A stretch of DNA of 64,000 bases from Spirochaetaceae bacterium 4572_59 (GTDB lineage: Bacteria > Spirochaetota > Spirochaetia > DSM-2461). The stretch is taken from positions 23,696-87,695 of the forward strand of contig NBMC01000009.1 in assembly GCA_002084805.1 (NCBI GenBank), in the 5' to 3' direction. The notes below the pieces were generated by a model. It was not told where the DNA came from and made no database searches. It saw only the letters and a program-made list of their open reading frames with translations. Positions 26,295 to 36,083 of this stretch are shown one piece after another; the stretch's first letter is position 1; the number at the start of each line of letters is the position of its first letter. The translations under genes were made by a program, and so were the position numbers.

Positions 26295-26723
26295 TTATTC
26301 CGACAGATTCCGCGCCCTGTTCATACTCATGCTCAAATCATCTAGGGCCATAGCTTCCCGTTGAACAGCTTTTTTATGATATTCATCATGTCGTTTCTCT
26401 TTAAGCTTATCAAGACCTTCGCGAGCAGCCCGGGCTCTCCTGTACTCCTCTCTGAGACGCTCAAGCTCCGGTTCCCGTTGGTCCATATCACTCTGAAATC
26501 TCACTATTTCCTGATCAAGACGAGACAGATAGAGAGAAGTCTGCCTGATATCCTCAGGACTTCTTCCCGGAACTATACTCCGTTTTTTCTCTTGACGGTC
26601 CTGTTTATCCTGATAAAACCTGCTCCATTCGCTCACAGCCCGTCCAAGACGGACTTCAGCCTCCTGTTCCTCTTCCTGGCGTAGTTCCAGGATCTGCTCA
26701 AGTGAGAATCGAAATGTTTTCAC
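26295..26723 (-). CDS. fliJ: Flagellar export chaperone FliJ
   Basis: 142 residues, GTG start, overlapping fliI by 26 bases. The protein is almost entirely a two-helix coiled coil (FRFSLEQILELRQEEEQEAE onward), as in FliJ, the stalk-like subunit that inserts into the FliI hexamer and links it to FlhA. Sequence conservation is low in this family; length, the opening motif and position between fliI and flbB make the call firm. Confidence 0.92.
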   Translation of the reverse strand: MKTFRFSLEQILELRQEEEQEAEVRLGRAVSEWSRFYQDKQDRQEKKRSIVPGRSPEDIRQTSLYLSRLDQEIVRFQSDMDQREPELERLREEYRRARAAREGLDKLKEKRHDEYHKKAVQREAMALDDLSMSMNRARNLSE

Positions 26724-28080
26724 CCGTCATATCCTTATCACTCAGTGGATTATCCCAGACTTCCGACTCGCTCAATTCATCTCCGCAGATCTGACCGGCA
26801 TCCACCAAGGTACGCCTGATGTCCGCCTTTTCTTCAATTTCCTGCTGCAGAAAATCATTTATCTTATCAATTTTTTCAATAGCCTCATCCACCTGAAGAT
26901 TAGAACCTCTTGCATAGGCCCCAACCGAGATAAGATCCTCTTTTTCTGTATAGAGTGCCAGCATTTTTCTGATATACCCGGCATTCCGCCGCAGCCTTTC
27001 CGGCATAATTTTCGTTTCAAGACGGGACACCGATCCCAACACATCAATGGCGGGATAGTGATACTTTGCCGCCAATTTACGAGAAAGAACAATATGGCCG
27101 TCAAGGATTCCTCTTACAGCATCGGTAATAGGTTCATCCATATCATCACCTTCAACCAGGATGGTATAAACACCGGTAATACTTCCTTTTTTAGAGCTAC
27201 CACTTCTCTCTAGGAGTTTTGGTAGAAGGGTAAAAACCGACGGGGTAAATCCTCTTGTAGCAGGAGGTTCACCAATTGCCAGACCTATTTCTCTCTGAGA
27301 CATGGCAAATCGGGTAACAGAATCAAAGAGAAGCATAACATTTTTGCCCTGATCTCTGAAATATTCTGCTATGGTTGTAGCAGTATATGCCCCTCTTACA
27401 CGGCAGAGAGCCGAAGTATCTCCCGTGGAAACCACAATAACCGAACGTTTCAGACCTTCGGGCCCCAGATCATTTTCTATAAATTCCCGGACTTCCCTTC
27501 CACGCTCTCCAATAAGAGCGATGACATTAATATCTGCGGATGTATTCCTGGCAATCATTCCCAACAGGGTGGACTTACCGACACCGGAACCGGCAAAAAT
27601 TCCGATTCTCTGACCTTCACCCAGAGGAATCATACTGTCGATTGAACGAACGCCCGTCACGATCTGTTTATCAATTCTTTTGCGATCAAGAGGAGAGGGA
27701 GGAGTTTGAAAAACGGAACGCCGAACCCCTCCGCGAATACCGCCACGATCATCAACAGGATGCCCCATACCGTCCAGAACACGCCCCAGAAGATCATCAG
27801 AAACGCTTACACTCAATTGTTCACCCGTTGCAACAACAGGGCATCCCGCTTCTATACCCTGCATCTCTTCGTAGGGCATCAATTGAACTCTCTGTTCCTT
27901 GAGAGCCACCACTTCAGCGAGGATTTCACGATTTTCCCGGGGAAGATAAATCCGGCAGACTTCGCCAATTACCGCCTGAGGACCACTTGATTCAATAAGA
28001 CTTCCCTGAACCCTGACAACCTGTCCCTGGTACTTTACAGGATCAAGCTGATCAAGGACATCCAGATAACGTTTAAGCAT
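26698..28080 (-). CDS. fliI: Flagellar export ATPase FliI
   Basis: 460 residues. Walker A GSGVGKST at 164-171, the catalytic Glu in IGERGREVREF, Walker B VMLLFDSVTRFA and the QREIGLAIGEPPATRGFTPS loop define the FliI/F1-beta-like family. It powers substrate release for flagellar export. The C-terminal region is complete. Start ATG follows AAGGGAG, 18 bases after fliH. Confidence 0.98.
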   Translation of the reverse strand: MLKRYLDVLDQLDPVKYQGQVVRVQGSLIESSGPQAVIGEVCRIYLPRENREILAEVVALKEQRVQLMPYEEMQGIEAGCPVVATGEQLSVSVSDDLLGRVLDGMGHPVDDRGGIRGGVRRSVFQTPPSPLDRKRIDKQIVTGVRSIDSMIPLGEGQRIGIFAGSGVGKSTLLGMIARNTSADINVIALIGERGREVREFIENDLGPEGLKRSVIVVSTGDTSALCRVRGAYTATTIAEYFRDQGKNVMLLFDSVTRFAMSQREIGLAIGEPPATRGFTPSVFTLLPKLLERSGSSKKGSITGVYTILVEGDDMDEPITDAVRGILDGHIVLSRKLAAKYHYPAIDVLGSVSRLETKIMPERLRRNAGYIRKMLALYTEKEDLISVGAYARGSNLQVDEAIEKIDKINDFLQQEIEEKADIRRTLVDAGQICGDELSESEVWDNPLSDKDMTGENISILT

Positions 28081-28098
28081 GGTATACTCCCTTAGAGC

Positions 28099-29013
28099 CT
28101 ACTGCTCACCCTTGACTTTGATCGGCACAAGTTCCATGATTTTCTCTTCAATTTCTTTCAACTGAGAAGTAATACGGGCATCAATCTGTCCGAAGTCGGT
28201 CTCAATAATACAACCTCCCGGATCCACTGAGGTATCTTCCAGAACGGTAATGGATTTAACATTCTCAACCATTTTCATAAAGTCCCGGGTGTGATCCGTT
28301 GCCAGATCAAGATCGGCCAGGTTAACCCTTATAGCCACATCTCCACGGCTCTTCAGCTTTCGCAGAGCCTGTACTATATTATTAACAACAACATTTTTCT
28401 GATTTTCGGAGATAACCTTAATAACCTTACGGGAAATCAGAAGAACCAGATCAATCATCTGAGTTTCAGCTTCATTGATCATCTCCTCCCGTTTTTCTAT
28501 GGCATGATCCAGGATCATATGAAGTCGTTCTATCAGACGTTCTGCTTCTTTGTGGCCTTCCTGATATCCCTCTTCCCGTCCCTCAGCCTCACCGGCCTTC
28601 CGGGCTTCCTCCTGAATCTGAGAAACCTGTTCGCGGGCATCCTGAAGCATTCTCTCGGCCTCTGTTTTTGCCTGTTCCAGCACACGGCTGGCTTCAGTTT
28701 CAACTTCAATTTTTTCTTTTGAGGCTTGGTCTGTTTTCCGCCGGACCTCTTCAAAGGCAGTCTCTTCCGCTTCTTTGATAATTCTGGCGGCTTCTGATTG
28801 GGACTGTTCAATCATCCGGGCTTTTTCTTCTTCCCAGTTGGCTTTAAACATTGAGGCTTCCCGGCGGAGATCATCTGCGGTAGGGCCTGTATATTCATCT
28901 ACATCTTGAAGCTCATCCAGAGAGTCCTCAACCTCAAAGACAGGAGGAGCAATTTCAACCTTCTGAGCTGTCAGATTAACGATTTCCATTGGTCTGAATA
29001 GATTTTTAGCCAT
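28099..29013 (-). CDS. fliH: Flagellar export regulator FliH
   Basis: 304 residues. A conserved N-terminal MAKNLFRPMEIVNLTAQKVE, a long Glu/Ala/Arg coiled coil (about 45-165) with a GxxxG-like Gly-rich portion (AGEAEGREEGYQEGHKEAER), and a V-ATPase E-like C-terminal domain (about 180-300). It binds FliI and holds it at the C-ring. In line with FliH of Treponema in length. Ends 18 bases before fliI. Confidence 0.94.
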   Translation of the reverse strand: MAKNLFRPMEIVNLTAQKVEIAPPVFEVEDSLDELQDVDEYTGPTADDLRREASMFKANWEEEKARMIEQSQSEAARIIKEAEETAFEEVRRKTDQASKEKIEVETEASRVLEQAKTEAERMLQDAREQVSQIQEEARKAGEAEGREEGYQEGHKEAERLIERLHMILDHAIEKREEMINEAETQMIDLVLLISRKVIKVISENQKNVVVNNIVQALRKLKSRGDVAIRVNLADLDLATDHTRDFMKMVENVKSITVLEDTSVDPGGCIIETDFGQIDARITSQLKEIEEKIMELVPIKVKGEQ

Positions 29014-29030
29014 ACAGTCTCCTTTCTAAA

Positions 29031-30068
29031 TCAGACAAGAACGTCTTCTTCTCCGCTTCTGGCAATAACAACTTCACCTTGTTCTTCCAGTTTACGGATA
29101 ACAGATACAATCTTCTGCTGCGCTTCTTCCACATCTTTCCGTCTGGTGGGTCCCATAAAGTCCATATCTTCCTTCAGCAGAGAAGCGGCACGTTTTGACA
29201 TGTTCCGGTATATTTTATCCTGCACTTCCGGATCAACTGCCTTTAGTGCCTTAGCCAGTTCGGCCGTATCAACTTCACGCATAACCCGCTGAACAGCGCG
29301 GTCATCAAGCATAATAATGTCTTCAAATACAAACATTCTCTTCTTAATTTCTTCGGCCAGTTCAGGATCATCCTCTTCAAGTGATTCTATAATAGTTTTT
29401 TCCGTCGTACGGTCTACCAGGTTGAGAATATCAACAATACTGGGGACTCCACCGGCAGAGGTATAGTCTTCTGAAGACAGAGAGGAAAGTTTCTTTTCCA
29501 GAACCCTTTCCACCTCTCGAAGGATTTCCGGTGAAGTTCTGTCCATGGTTGCAATTCTCTTAGCAACATCCGACTGCTTTTCCTGTGGGAGCTGTCCCAG
29601 AATCTGAGAGGCCTTAAGAGGTTCCAGATAAGCCAGGATCAAAGCGATAGTCTGAGGATGTTCCTGCTGTATAAAATTCAGCAGATGTGACGGATCGGTA
29701 CGTCTGACAAAGTCAAAGGGTCTTGTTTTCAAAGAACTGGTCAGACGGTTAATGATATCAACAGCTTTCTGACTTCCCAAAGATTTTTCCAGAAGCTCCC
29801 TGGCATAGTCGATACCACCGGAAGAGATAAAATCCTGGGCCATCATAAGTTCCTGAAACTCCTGAAGGACTACATCTCTCGATTCGGGGGCAATATTTTC
29901 CAAACGTGCAATTTCAAATGTCAGAATTTCAATTTCGTCTTCCCTGAGATGTTTGAAAACTTCCGATGAAATTTCCGCGCCCAGGGTGACCAGAAAGATT
30001 GCCGCCTTCTGTTTTCCCGAGAGCTCTTCTTTATGGGCTCCCTTACCCTGGTTATTCGCCTTCGCCAT
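29031..30068 (-). CDS. fliG: Flagellar motor switch protein FliG
   Basis: 345 residues. Middle-domain EHPQ motif (in QQEHPQTIALILAYL) and C-terminal torque helix with charged residues (DDRAVQRVMREVDTAELAKA) that face MotA. The N-terminal domain (KQKAAIFLVTLGAEISSEVF) binds FliF. It converts stator ion flow into rotation. Spirochaetes often have a second fliG elsewhere; only one is seen here. Starts 42 bases after fliF. Confidence 0.97.
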   Translation of the reverse strand: MAKANNQGKGAHKEELSGKQKAAIFLVTLGAEISSEVFKHLREDEIEILTFEIARLENIAPESRDVVLQEFQELMMAQDFISSGGIDYARELLEKSLGSQKAVDIINRLTSSLKTRPFDFVRRTDPSHLLNFIQQEHPQTIALILAYLEPLKASQILGQLPQEKQSDVAKRIATMDRTSPEILREVERVLEKKLSSLSSEDYTSAGGVPSIVDILNLVDRTTEKTIIESLEEDDPELAEEIKKRMFVFEDIIMLDDRAVQRVMREVDTAELAKALKAVDPEVQDKIYRNMSKRAASLLKEDMDFMGPTRRKDVEEAQQKIVSVIRKLEEQGEVVIARSGEEDVLV

Positions 30069-30110
30069 ATACCCCTACTCCTCTAGTATCAAGCGGATAC
30101 GCCGCCCTTT

Positions 30111-31820
30111 TCATGATTCTTCTACCATCCAGGTTCTAATCAAATTAGCAACATCCTCTGGATGTTCTCTAGCCATATTCTTGGCATTTTCCTGCATTTC
30201 CATTCTGGCCCGTTCCTGTACGGACATCTCCACATCAATACCTTCTTCTTCAGCCTGACGCAATGTCTGTTCACGAAGAGCCTGATGCTGTCTTGCCAAC
30301 TCCTCTTCCCGCAGACGACGCCGTCTTTCCAATTCTTTGGCAATGGCACGGTATACAAAGAAGGCAGCTATCAGTATGATCAGCGCCACAATGGAGTACA
30401 GCATAGTCTGCTGTATCTGCTGCTGACGACGCCATTCAGAATCTTCTGCTTTAAACTCATCCGTTCGGTCAAAAGGGATATGCTGTACCGTAACAGAATC
30501 ACCTCTTCCGTTGGAAAACCCTACGGCATGCTGAACAAGTGTCATCGCTTTAGCTAGATCTTCATCGGAGACAGGAGTATACAAGCGTTTGATACGGCCC
30601 TTCTCCAGTATGGGTTTTCCCTTCTCATCATAATCCCAGCTCCAGATTCCGTCCACCGCAACAGCCACCGAGATACGGGCTATTTGAAAGGGACTCTTCT
30701 CTTCCCGAATATTACGTGTGTTAACAACTTCATTCTGAGTGGTACTGTCGCTCTCGTACTTCCCAACCAGATTATTCATATCCTTATAAGCAGGAGCCGT
30801 CTGTCCTTCCTGTCCGGGAGGACCCTCGGGATTAAATCCTGTTCCTTCAAAATTTTCTGATGTATCATTCCGGGAAAGAGTAATGGAATTTACAGTATCC
30901 AGCTCACTATAGGGAGTTGTGGGATCATCTTCCCGCAATACAATAGGAAAATGTTCCTCTGTGGAAATAGTTTTATTGATAAACTCCAGATCGATATCTA
31001 TATTGACAATGTTAACTCGTTTAGGGGTGAAGACATTCTGCAAAGACCCAAGTATAGTATTTGTATACTGAACTTCCAGTGATTTTTTCTGTTTCAGCAT
31101 CCGGCTGGTCAACTCCAGACGGTCAATACTTTCAAGCCCTTCAAAATCATTCAGAATGTTCCCACTGTAATCAAGGATGGTGATATTATCTTCTGTCAGA
31201 CCTTCCACGGCAAACTGTATCAATTTAACGATACCTTCGACTTTTGGCCGGCTTGTACTGATATCACTGCCAGGACGGGGAGTTATAATAACAGAAACAG
31301 TTACGGGGTTCTGTTCACTTGAAAAAAGGGTTTTTTCGGGCATAACCAGAGAGACCTGGGCGTTATCCACATCAGCCAGAGCTTTAATATGCTGCTCAAG
31401 ACTGGCTGTAATGGCTCTTCTCAGATTAACATCCCTCTCAAAATCGGTAAGAGTCCATCGCTCCACGTCAAAGATCGCCCAGGGATCGGTTTCTGAAGGG
31501 ATCAAATCCTCTCTGATCAGAATAGAGCGCATACTCCGGGCGATCTTGTCGTCGGGAACATAGATCCTGCCATCAGCGTTCAACTTGTATGAAACACCCT
31601 CTTCATCCAGTTTCAGCATAATCCTGTCATTGGTATCCTGATCTGTTATGGGTACTCCCAGAAGGGGTACCATACTAGGTGTTGAAGAAACGGTAAAAAG
31701 CAGAACGAGACCCATAAGGGCGCCCACAAGTATACCGGCGAATATTATTTTCTGAATAATTGTCCACTTTCCCCAGACTGTCGAAATCTGGCTCAGTAGC
31801 TTTTTAATCCATTCCAACAT
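30111..31820 (-). CDS. fliF: Flagellar MS-ring protein FliF
   Basis: 569 residues. Two membrane helices (about 24-46 and 453-475) flank a periplasmic region with the YscJ/FliF secretin-like domains (VPLLGVPITDQDTNDRIMLK, then DNAQVSLVMPEKTLFSSEQN). The cytoplasmic tail (about 480-569) is rich in Arg/Glu and ends NLIRTWMVEES, the FliG-binding pattern. It forms the base on which the motor is built. Start ATG follows GGGAGGGG. Confidence 0.97.
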   Translation of the reverse strand: MLEWIKKLLSQISTVWGKWTIIQKIIFAGILVGALMGLVLLFTVSSTPSMVPLLGVPITDQDTNDRIMLKLDEEGVSYKLNADGRIYVPDDKIARSMRSILIREDLIPSETDPWAIFDVERWTLTDFERDVNLRRAITASLEQHIKALADVDNAQVSLVMPEKTLFSSEQNPVTVSVIITPRPGSDISTSRPKVEGIVKLIQFAVEGLTEDNITILDYSGNILNDFEGLESIDRLELTSRMLKQKKSLEVQYTNTILGSLQNVFTPKRVNIVNIDIDLEFINKTISTEEHFPIVLREDDPTTPYSELDTVNSITLSRNDTSENFEGTGFNPEGPPGQEGQTAPAYKDMNNLVGKYESDSTTQNEVVNTRNIREEKSPFQIARISVAVAVDGIWSWDYDEKGKPILEKGRIKRLYTPVSDEDLAKAMTLVQHAVGFSNGRGDSVTVQHIPFDRTDEFKAEDSEWRRQQQIQQTMLYSIVALIILIAAFFVYRAIAKELERRRRLREEELARQHQALREQTLRQAEEEGIDVEMSVQERARMEMQENAKNMAREHPEDVANLIRTWMVEES

Positions 31821-31837
31821 TTTCCCCTCCCACGGTG

Positions 31838-31856
31838 AAAACGAAAGGACTTTCGC
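31838..31856 (-). terminator. Small hairpin between fliE and fliF
   Basis: On minus-strand RNA, CGAAA pairs with TTTCG around GTCC and is followed by four U residues, in the 70-base fliE-fliF gap, the largest gap inside the basal-body block. The stem is only five pairs, so it may be a weak attenuator or chance. Confidence 0.25.
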
Positions 31857-31890
31857 TTACGGATTAAGTCGAAAAGCCCTGCTTCAGCAT

Positions 31891-32235
31891 TTATCTCATA
31901 TTGATAATATCTTTATAGGCCTGAACAGCCCCGTCAACTATACTCTTTGTCATTTGCAGAGACATGTTTGCTTTAGCCATAGCAATACTGACATCATGGG
32001 CCTCTAAAGAATCGGGTTCGGTAATCATTTGAACAAACATATTGGAACTTTCAATCTGATCCTTATTCGCTTCATTCATACCTTTCCGTACCAGGTCGGC
32101 AAAGTTCAGCTCTGACGGGATTTCTCCTGCTTCATTCTGCCCCGCTACCTTTATATGCTTAGCCATTGTACGGCTAAGAGAAACACTGTTTCCATTAACA
32201 AGACTTTCATTCATAGTATTCAATATGCTGTTCAT
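31891..32235 (-). CDS. fliE: Flagellar hook-basal body protein FliE
   Basis: 114 residues. C-terminal helices carry the FliE pattern (SLEAHDVSIAMAKANMSLQM, then VQAYKDIINMR). The N-terminal part is loosely conserved, as usual. FliE joins the MS ring and export gate to the rod. Position between flgC (three bases upstream) and fliF is the standard order flgB-flgC-fliE-fliF. Confidence 0.94.
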   Translation of the reverse strand: MNSILNTMNESLVNGNSVSLSRTMAKHIKVAGQNEAGEIPSELNFADLVRKGMNEANKDQIESSNMFVQMITEPDSLEAHDVSIAMAKANMSLQMTKSIVDGAVQAYKDIINMR

Positions 32236-32238
32236 CTA

Positions 32239-32697
32239 TTACCTCCCGATTTCTAGTGCTTTCTGGAACATACTCTTGCTGCCGTCCATAATAGCTACAT
32301 TCGCTTCATAAGCCCTGGTAGCCGAAATCATATCGACCATTTCATTAACGACATTCACATTGGGATATTCCACATAACCTTTCTGTGGTCCTGTTTTTAT
32401 GGCATCAGGATGAGTGGGATCATAAACAAGCCTCAGCTCTGCATCCATATCCTTCTCAATTTTAGACACACGTACACCCGATCCAATTCCGTTATCCAGA
32501 GATTCAGGAAGAAAAGGTGTTCTCCAGTAAGGCTGATCGACTATTGGCCGGAACACGACCCTGCTTTTCCGGAAAGGTCCGCCTTCGGCAGTTCGTGTGG
32601 TATTGGCATTGGCAATATTATCAGAGATAACATCCAGTCTCATTCTTTCTGCTGAAAGACCCGAGGCTGCTGTATTTATTGAACTGAATAAACCCAT
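32239..32697 (-). CDS. flgC: Flagellar proximal rod protein FlgC
   Basis: 152 residues. The N-terminal rod motif (GLFSSINTAASGLSAERMRL, then DVISDNIANANTTRT) and C-terminal NVNVVNEMVDMISATRAYEA define FlgC. The central PQKGYVEYPNVN segment is also typical. It assembles into the proximal rod with FlgB and FlgF. Eleven bases after flgB. Confidence 0.97.
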   Translation of the reverse strand: MGLFSSINTAASGLSAERMRLDVISDNIANANTTRTAEGGPFRKSRVVFRPIVDQPYWRTPFLPESLDNGIGSGVRVSKIEKDMDAELRLVYDPTHPDAIKTGPQKGYVEYPNVNVVNEMVDMISATRAYEANVAIMDGSKSMFQKALEIGR

Positions 32698-32708
32698 ACT
32701 TTATCTCC

Positions 32709-33125
32709 TTACCTTACTACCATATTGATCTGTGAAAACTGCCATGCCAGGGACTGACTCATCAGTTCATACATCATCTGATTTTCTGTAGATGCCATAA
32801 TTTCCTGTTCGATATCCACATTATTACCGTTATTTTTTGAGGTAGTCAGGTAGTCTAGCACTCGACGGGGTCTGACCGAACGGTAGTCGGTGGTTTCATT
32901 AAAACTCATGTGCCGTGGATCACTCACACGGGCAGGGAGGGTATGCTTGTTTTCAGAAGCCATGGCCTTAGCAAGCTCCGCTTCGAAATTAACATCACTT
33001 CTTTTAAAGTTTGGAGTTTCTGCATTGGCTATATTATTGGATATGACTTCACGCCTAAGGAGTGAAACATCCATGGTTCTCTGCAGGACATCTACTGTTT
33101 TTCCGAAGTTATTACCTGTAAACAT
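32709..33125 (-). CDS. flgB: Flagellar proximal rod protein FlgB
   Basis: 138 residues. VDVLQRTMDVSLLRREVISN, NNIANAETPNFKRSDVNFEA and the C-terminal NNVDIEQEIMASTENQMMYE fit FlgB. It is the first flagellar gene after hslU; the 113-base gap before it carries a sigma-28-like promoter candidate, so the flagellar block may have its own start in addition to read-through from upstream. Confidence 0.97.
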   Translation of the reverse strand: MFTGNNFGKTVDVLQRTMDVSLLRREVISNNIANAETPNFKRSDVNFEAELAKAMASENKHTLPARVSDPRHMSFNETTDYRSVRPRRVLDYLTTSKNNGNNVDIEQEIMASTENQMMYELMSQSLAWQFSQINMVVR

Positions 33126-33165
33126 ACTAATACTACCTCATTCATACTTAGTCGAATCTCTTCCA

Positions 33166-33193
33166 TCATCGGCAAAAAAGACGGACAATCTTA
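33166..33193 (-). promoter_or_regulatory. Candidate FliA (sigma-28) promoter for flgB
   Basis: On the minus strand, TAAGATTG (33193-33186) and GCCGATGA (33173-33166) are 12 bases apart, close to the flagellar sigma consensus TAAAGTTT, 11 bases, GCCGATAA. The predicted start near 33158 leaves about 33 bases before the flgB ATG. The match is good at the -10 and fair at the -35. A fliA-dependent start for early rod genes would be a feedback arrangement, so it needs testing. Confidence 0.5.
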
Positions 33194-33238
33194 TAGAAAA
33201 GTCCAGGAATCGAGCTAATCCGCCCTTTTCAGCCGATT

Positions 33239-34615
33239 CTACAGGATATACCGGCTCAAATCCCGATCCTGCATAACATCATTCAAACGCTCATTCACAA
33301 ATTCCGCTGTAACTGGAATAGTCTGACCGCCAAGGTCGGGAGCATTGAAGGAAACATCCTCCAAGAGATGCTCCATAATTGTATGAAGCCGTCTGGCTCC
33401 TATATTTTCGGTACGATTATTTACCTCTTCTGCAATTTCAGCCAGTCTTCTGGTTGCGTCAGAAGAAAAACTCAGAGTGACATTTTCAGTTTTCAATAGT
33501 TCTATATACTGGTGAATCAGGGCATTTCGGGGCTGCGTCAGGATCATTTCAAAGGCATCCGCATCCAAATCTTCCAGTTCCACTCGTATGGGAAAACGGC
33601 CCTGCAGTTCAGGAATCAGATCAGAGGGTTTTGATAAATTAAAGGCACCGGCTGCAATAAACAGAATATGGGAGGTATCGATCATACCAAATTTGGTATT
33701 GACTGTGCTTCCTTCCACGATGGGAAGAATATCCCTCTGAACGCCCTCCCGGGAGACATCCTGTCCGCCGGACTGACTAGCCTTATTGGCAATTTTATCG
33801 ATTTCATCAATAAAAATGATTCCCATATTCTGAACACGATCTCGTGCAATATCAACGGCATTATCCGAGTCAATCAGCCGGTCTGTCTGCTCACTCAGTA
33901 AGATATCTCTGGCCTGAGAAACACTAACCTTACGGGATTTCTTGTTTCCTCCACCAAAAATATTTCCAAGAGCACCCAGTTTCATATCCATGGCTTCAAA
34001 ATTATTGCCCGAGAATATCTCGATAGAAGGAGAGCTGCCTGAGGAGACTTTGACATCCACCGGGCGATCTTCCAACTCTCCATCTTTGAGTTTTCTTCTT
34101 AAAATTTCTCTTGTATGGGCACCGGGTACTTCAGGAATTACATCCGGTAAATTACCCTCATTATCTGGAACAGGCTTGATATTTTTAGATCCCGGAAGAA
34201 GCAAATCCAAAAGCGCTTCTTCTGTAGCAAGCTCAGCCTCTTCCTTAACCCCATCCTTCAGCTCGGACTTGACCATGGAAACAGCCGCAGCCATCAGGTC
34301 ACGAACCATGGATTCCACATCACGACCGACATATCCCACTTCTGTAAACTTTGTAGCTTCCACTTTAATAAAAGGGGCTCCACAGAGACGTGAAAGTCTT
34401 CTGGCAATTTCGGTTTTACCCACGCCGGTGGGTCCAATCATGATAATATTCTTGGGGGCGATCTCATCCCGCAAATCTTCTGGAAGCTTAGAACGGCGCA
34501 GCCGGTTCCGCAGGGCAATGGCGACCGCCTTTTTAGCTTTTTCCTGACCGATAATATATTTATCCAGTTCTGAAACTATCTCCTTGGGAGTCTGTTGTTC
34601 CAAAGCTATATTCAT
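33239..34615 (-). CDS. hslU: ATP-dependent protease ATPase subunit HslU (ClpY)
   Basis: 458 residues. Walker A GPTGVGKT at 61-68, Walker [12 protein letters not shown], sensor and arginine-finger region [13 protein letters not shown], and the conserved C-terminal DLSRYIL that inserts into HslV. The I domain (about 110-230) is present. It unfolds proteins for HslV. The gene overlaps hslV by four bases (ATGA) and ends 113 bases before flgB. Confidence 0.97.
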   Translation of the reverse strand: MNIALEQQTPKEIVSELDKYIIGQEKAKKAVAIALRNRLRRSKLPEDLRDEIAPKNIIMIGPTGVGKTEIARRLSRLCGAPFIKVEATKFTEVGYVGRDVESMVRDLMAAAVSMVKSELKDGVKEEAELATEEALLDLLLPGSKNIKPVPDNEGNLPDVIPEVPGAHTREILRRKLKDGELEDRPVDVKVSSGSSPSIEIFSGNNFEAMDMKLGALGNIFGGGNKKSRKVSVSQARDILLSEQTDRLIDSDNAVDIARDRVQNMGIIFIDEIDKIANKASQSGGQDVSREGVQRDILPIVEGSTVNTKFGMIDTSHILFIAAGAFNLSKPSDLIPELQGRFPIRVELEDLDADAFEMILTQPRNALIHQYIELLKTENVTLSFSSDATRRLAEIAEEVNNRTENIGARRLHTIMEHLLEDVSFNAPDLGGQTIPVTAEFVNERLNDVMQDRDLSRYIL

Positions 34616-35154
34616 GAGATTTCCTCCACAATGATGTTGTGATTAGTGTAAACGCAGATATCTGCCGCAATTTTGAGAGACTTTTCCGCGATTTCAGTTG
34701 CGCTATAATCAGAGCCCTCCAGGAAAGCCTGAGCAGCAGCATAGGCATAGTTCCCACCGGAACCGATAGCAATAGTACCGCCTTCGGGTTCGATGACATC
34801 TCCATTACCCGAAAGGAGAAGAATTTTATCCTTATCCATAATCAGGAGCATGGCTTCCAGTTTACGTAAAGCTCTGTCGGTTCTCCAATCTTTTGCCAAC
34901 TCTACGGCAGAACGCGTAATATCACCGTTGAACTCGCGGAGTTTTCCTTCAAATCGTTCTTCCAGCGTGAAGGCATCTGCAGTTGAACCGGCAAATCCTG
35001 CCACAACTTTATCATTAAACAAACGGCGGACTTTCCGGGCATTTCCCTTCATCACAACAGATTCTCCCATTGTGACCTGTCCATCCCCTGCCATGGCCAT
35101 CTGACCATCCCGGCTGACAGCCAGAATGGTAGTTCCCATTATTTTTATACTCAT
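34612..35154 (-). CDS. hslV: ATP-dependent protease proteolytic subunit HslV (ClpQ)
   Basis: 180 residues. After a seven-residue leader (MSIKIMG), Thr8 of [11 protein letters not shown] would be the exposed N-terminal nucleophile after processing. [20 protein letters not shown] and the C-terminal [14 protein letters not shown] are family signatures. It forms the 12-subunit proteolytic chamber. The start at 35154 overlaps the xerC stop (ATGA), as codV-clpQ do in Bacillus; an in-frame ATG just before Gly-Thr-Thr is also possible. Confidence 0.96.
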   Translation of the reverse strand: MSIKIMGTTILAVSRDGQMAMAGDGQVTMGESVVMKGNARKVRRLFNDKVVAGFAGSTADAFTLEERFEGKLREFNGDITRSAVELAKDWRTDRALRKLEAMLLIMDKDKILLLSGNGDVIEPEGGTIAIGSGGNYAYAAAQAFLEGSDYSATEIAEKSLKIAADICVYTNHNIIVEEIS

Positions 35155-36083
35155 ACTACAGTACTCCTGTGATTTCTTTTTCTTTCTCGTCCATGAGGAT
35201 GGGCTCGCCGGTAAACCTGGCGGATCCTCTCTATACCCGTATGGGTATAAACCTGAGTAGTAGAGAGGCTAGCATGCCCCAGCATCTCCTGAACCACTCT
35301 GATATCGGCTCCTTCGTTCAGAAGTTCCGTAGCAAAAGCATGACGGAACGCATGTGCTCCGACCTTACGGTTCAATCCGGTTTTCCTCAAATATTTCTGA
35401 ATTATATAATACACCCCTCGGGTTGTTAAGCGGTCGCAGCGATAATCAAGAATCAGCGCTTTCTTTTCTCCCTTTCCCATAGATCTCAATTTTTCCTGCC
35501 GTACAGGAAGATAGGCAGACAAGGCATCCCTGGCACTCTTGCCGATAAAAACAAAACGCTGCCTTCCCCCTTTTCCCCTGATAAGAATTCGGTCATTTTT
35601 CATGGCATCCGCATTAAGAGCACACAGTTCACTAACACGGCAGCCTGTGGAGTATAAAAGTTCAAAAAGAGTCTTATCTCTTAAGCTTTCAAAACTATTT
35701 CCCTCGGATTCATCAATTAATATTTCCACTTCCCGATTTGTCAGATAGACAGGAAGTGTAGAAGGATTCTTCTGAGACCTTAACGCTGTAAAGGGATTTC
35801 CGGAGCTATCCCCCCTCTTCTCCAGATACTGATAGAATCCTTTCAGAGAAGAGAGAGTCCGGTTAATAGTAGCCGGAGAAAGCTGTCTCATAGTTAAAGA
35901 ACTGATATAAAGGCGGGCGATATCACGGTTAACCTTTTCCGGAGCAACTTCCTCCTGCTCCAGAAACTGAAACCAGCTTCTGATATCATTACTGTAAGCC
36001 TGCAGGGTTCTCTCGGAAAGAGTCCGAATGTTACGACAGGATAGAATGTAATTTGAAAGCCATTTTTCAGTATTATTCATCAA
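35151..36083 (-). CDS. xerC: Tyrosine recombinase XerC (CodV-like)
   Basis: 310 residues. Catalytic set complete: Arg149 (STGCRVSEL), Lys171 (GKGGRQRF), His244 and Arg247 (HAFRHAFA), His270 ([10 protein letters not shown]) and Tyr279 (nucleophile). The N-terminal SAM-like DNA-binding domain spans about 5-95. Its place before hslV-hslU matches Bacillus codV-clpQ-clpY and Treponema, so this is the XerC partner of the chromosome-dimer resolution pair. Overlaps dprA by 11 bases. Confidence 0.92.
   Translation of the reverse strand: MMNNTEKWLSNYILSCRNIRTLSERTLQAYSNDIRSWFQFLEQEEVAPEKVNRDIARLYISSLTMRQLSPATINRTLSSLKGFYQYLEKRGDSSGNPFTALRSQKNPSTLPVYLTNREVEILIDESEGNSFESLRDKTLFELLYSTGCRVSELCALNADAMKNDRILIRGKGGRQRFVFIGKSARDALSAYLPVRQEKLRSMGKGEKKALILDYRCDRLTTRGVYYIIQKYLRKTGLNRKVGAHAFRHAFATELLNEGADIRVVQEMLGHASLSTTQVYTHTGIERIRQVYRRAHPHGRERKRNHRSTVV

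Noticed and set aside
33942..34547. Plus-strand frame of 201 codons opposite hslU
   Set aside because: A Ser-rich shadow of the HslU coding strand; no independent support.
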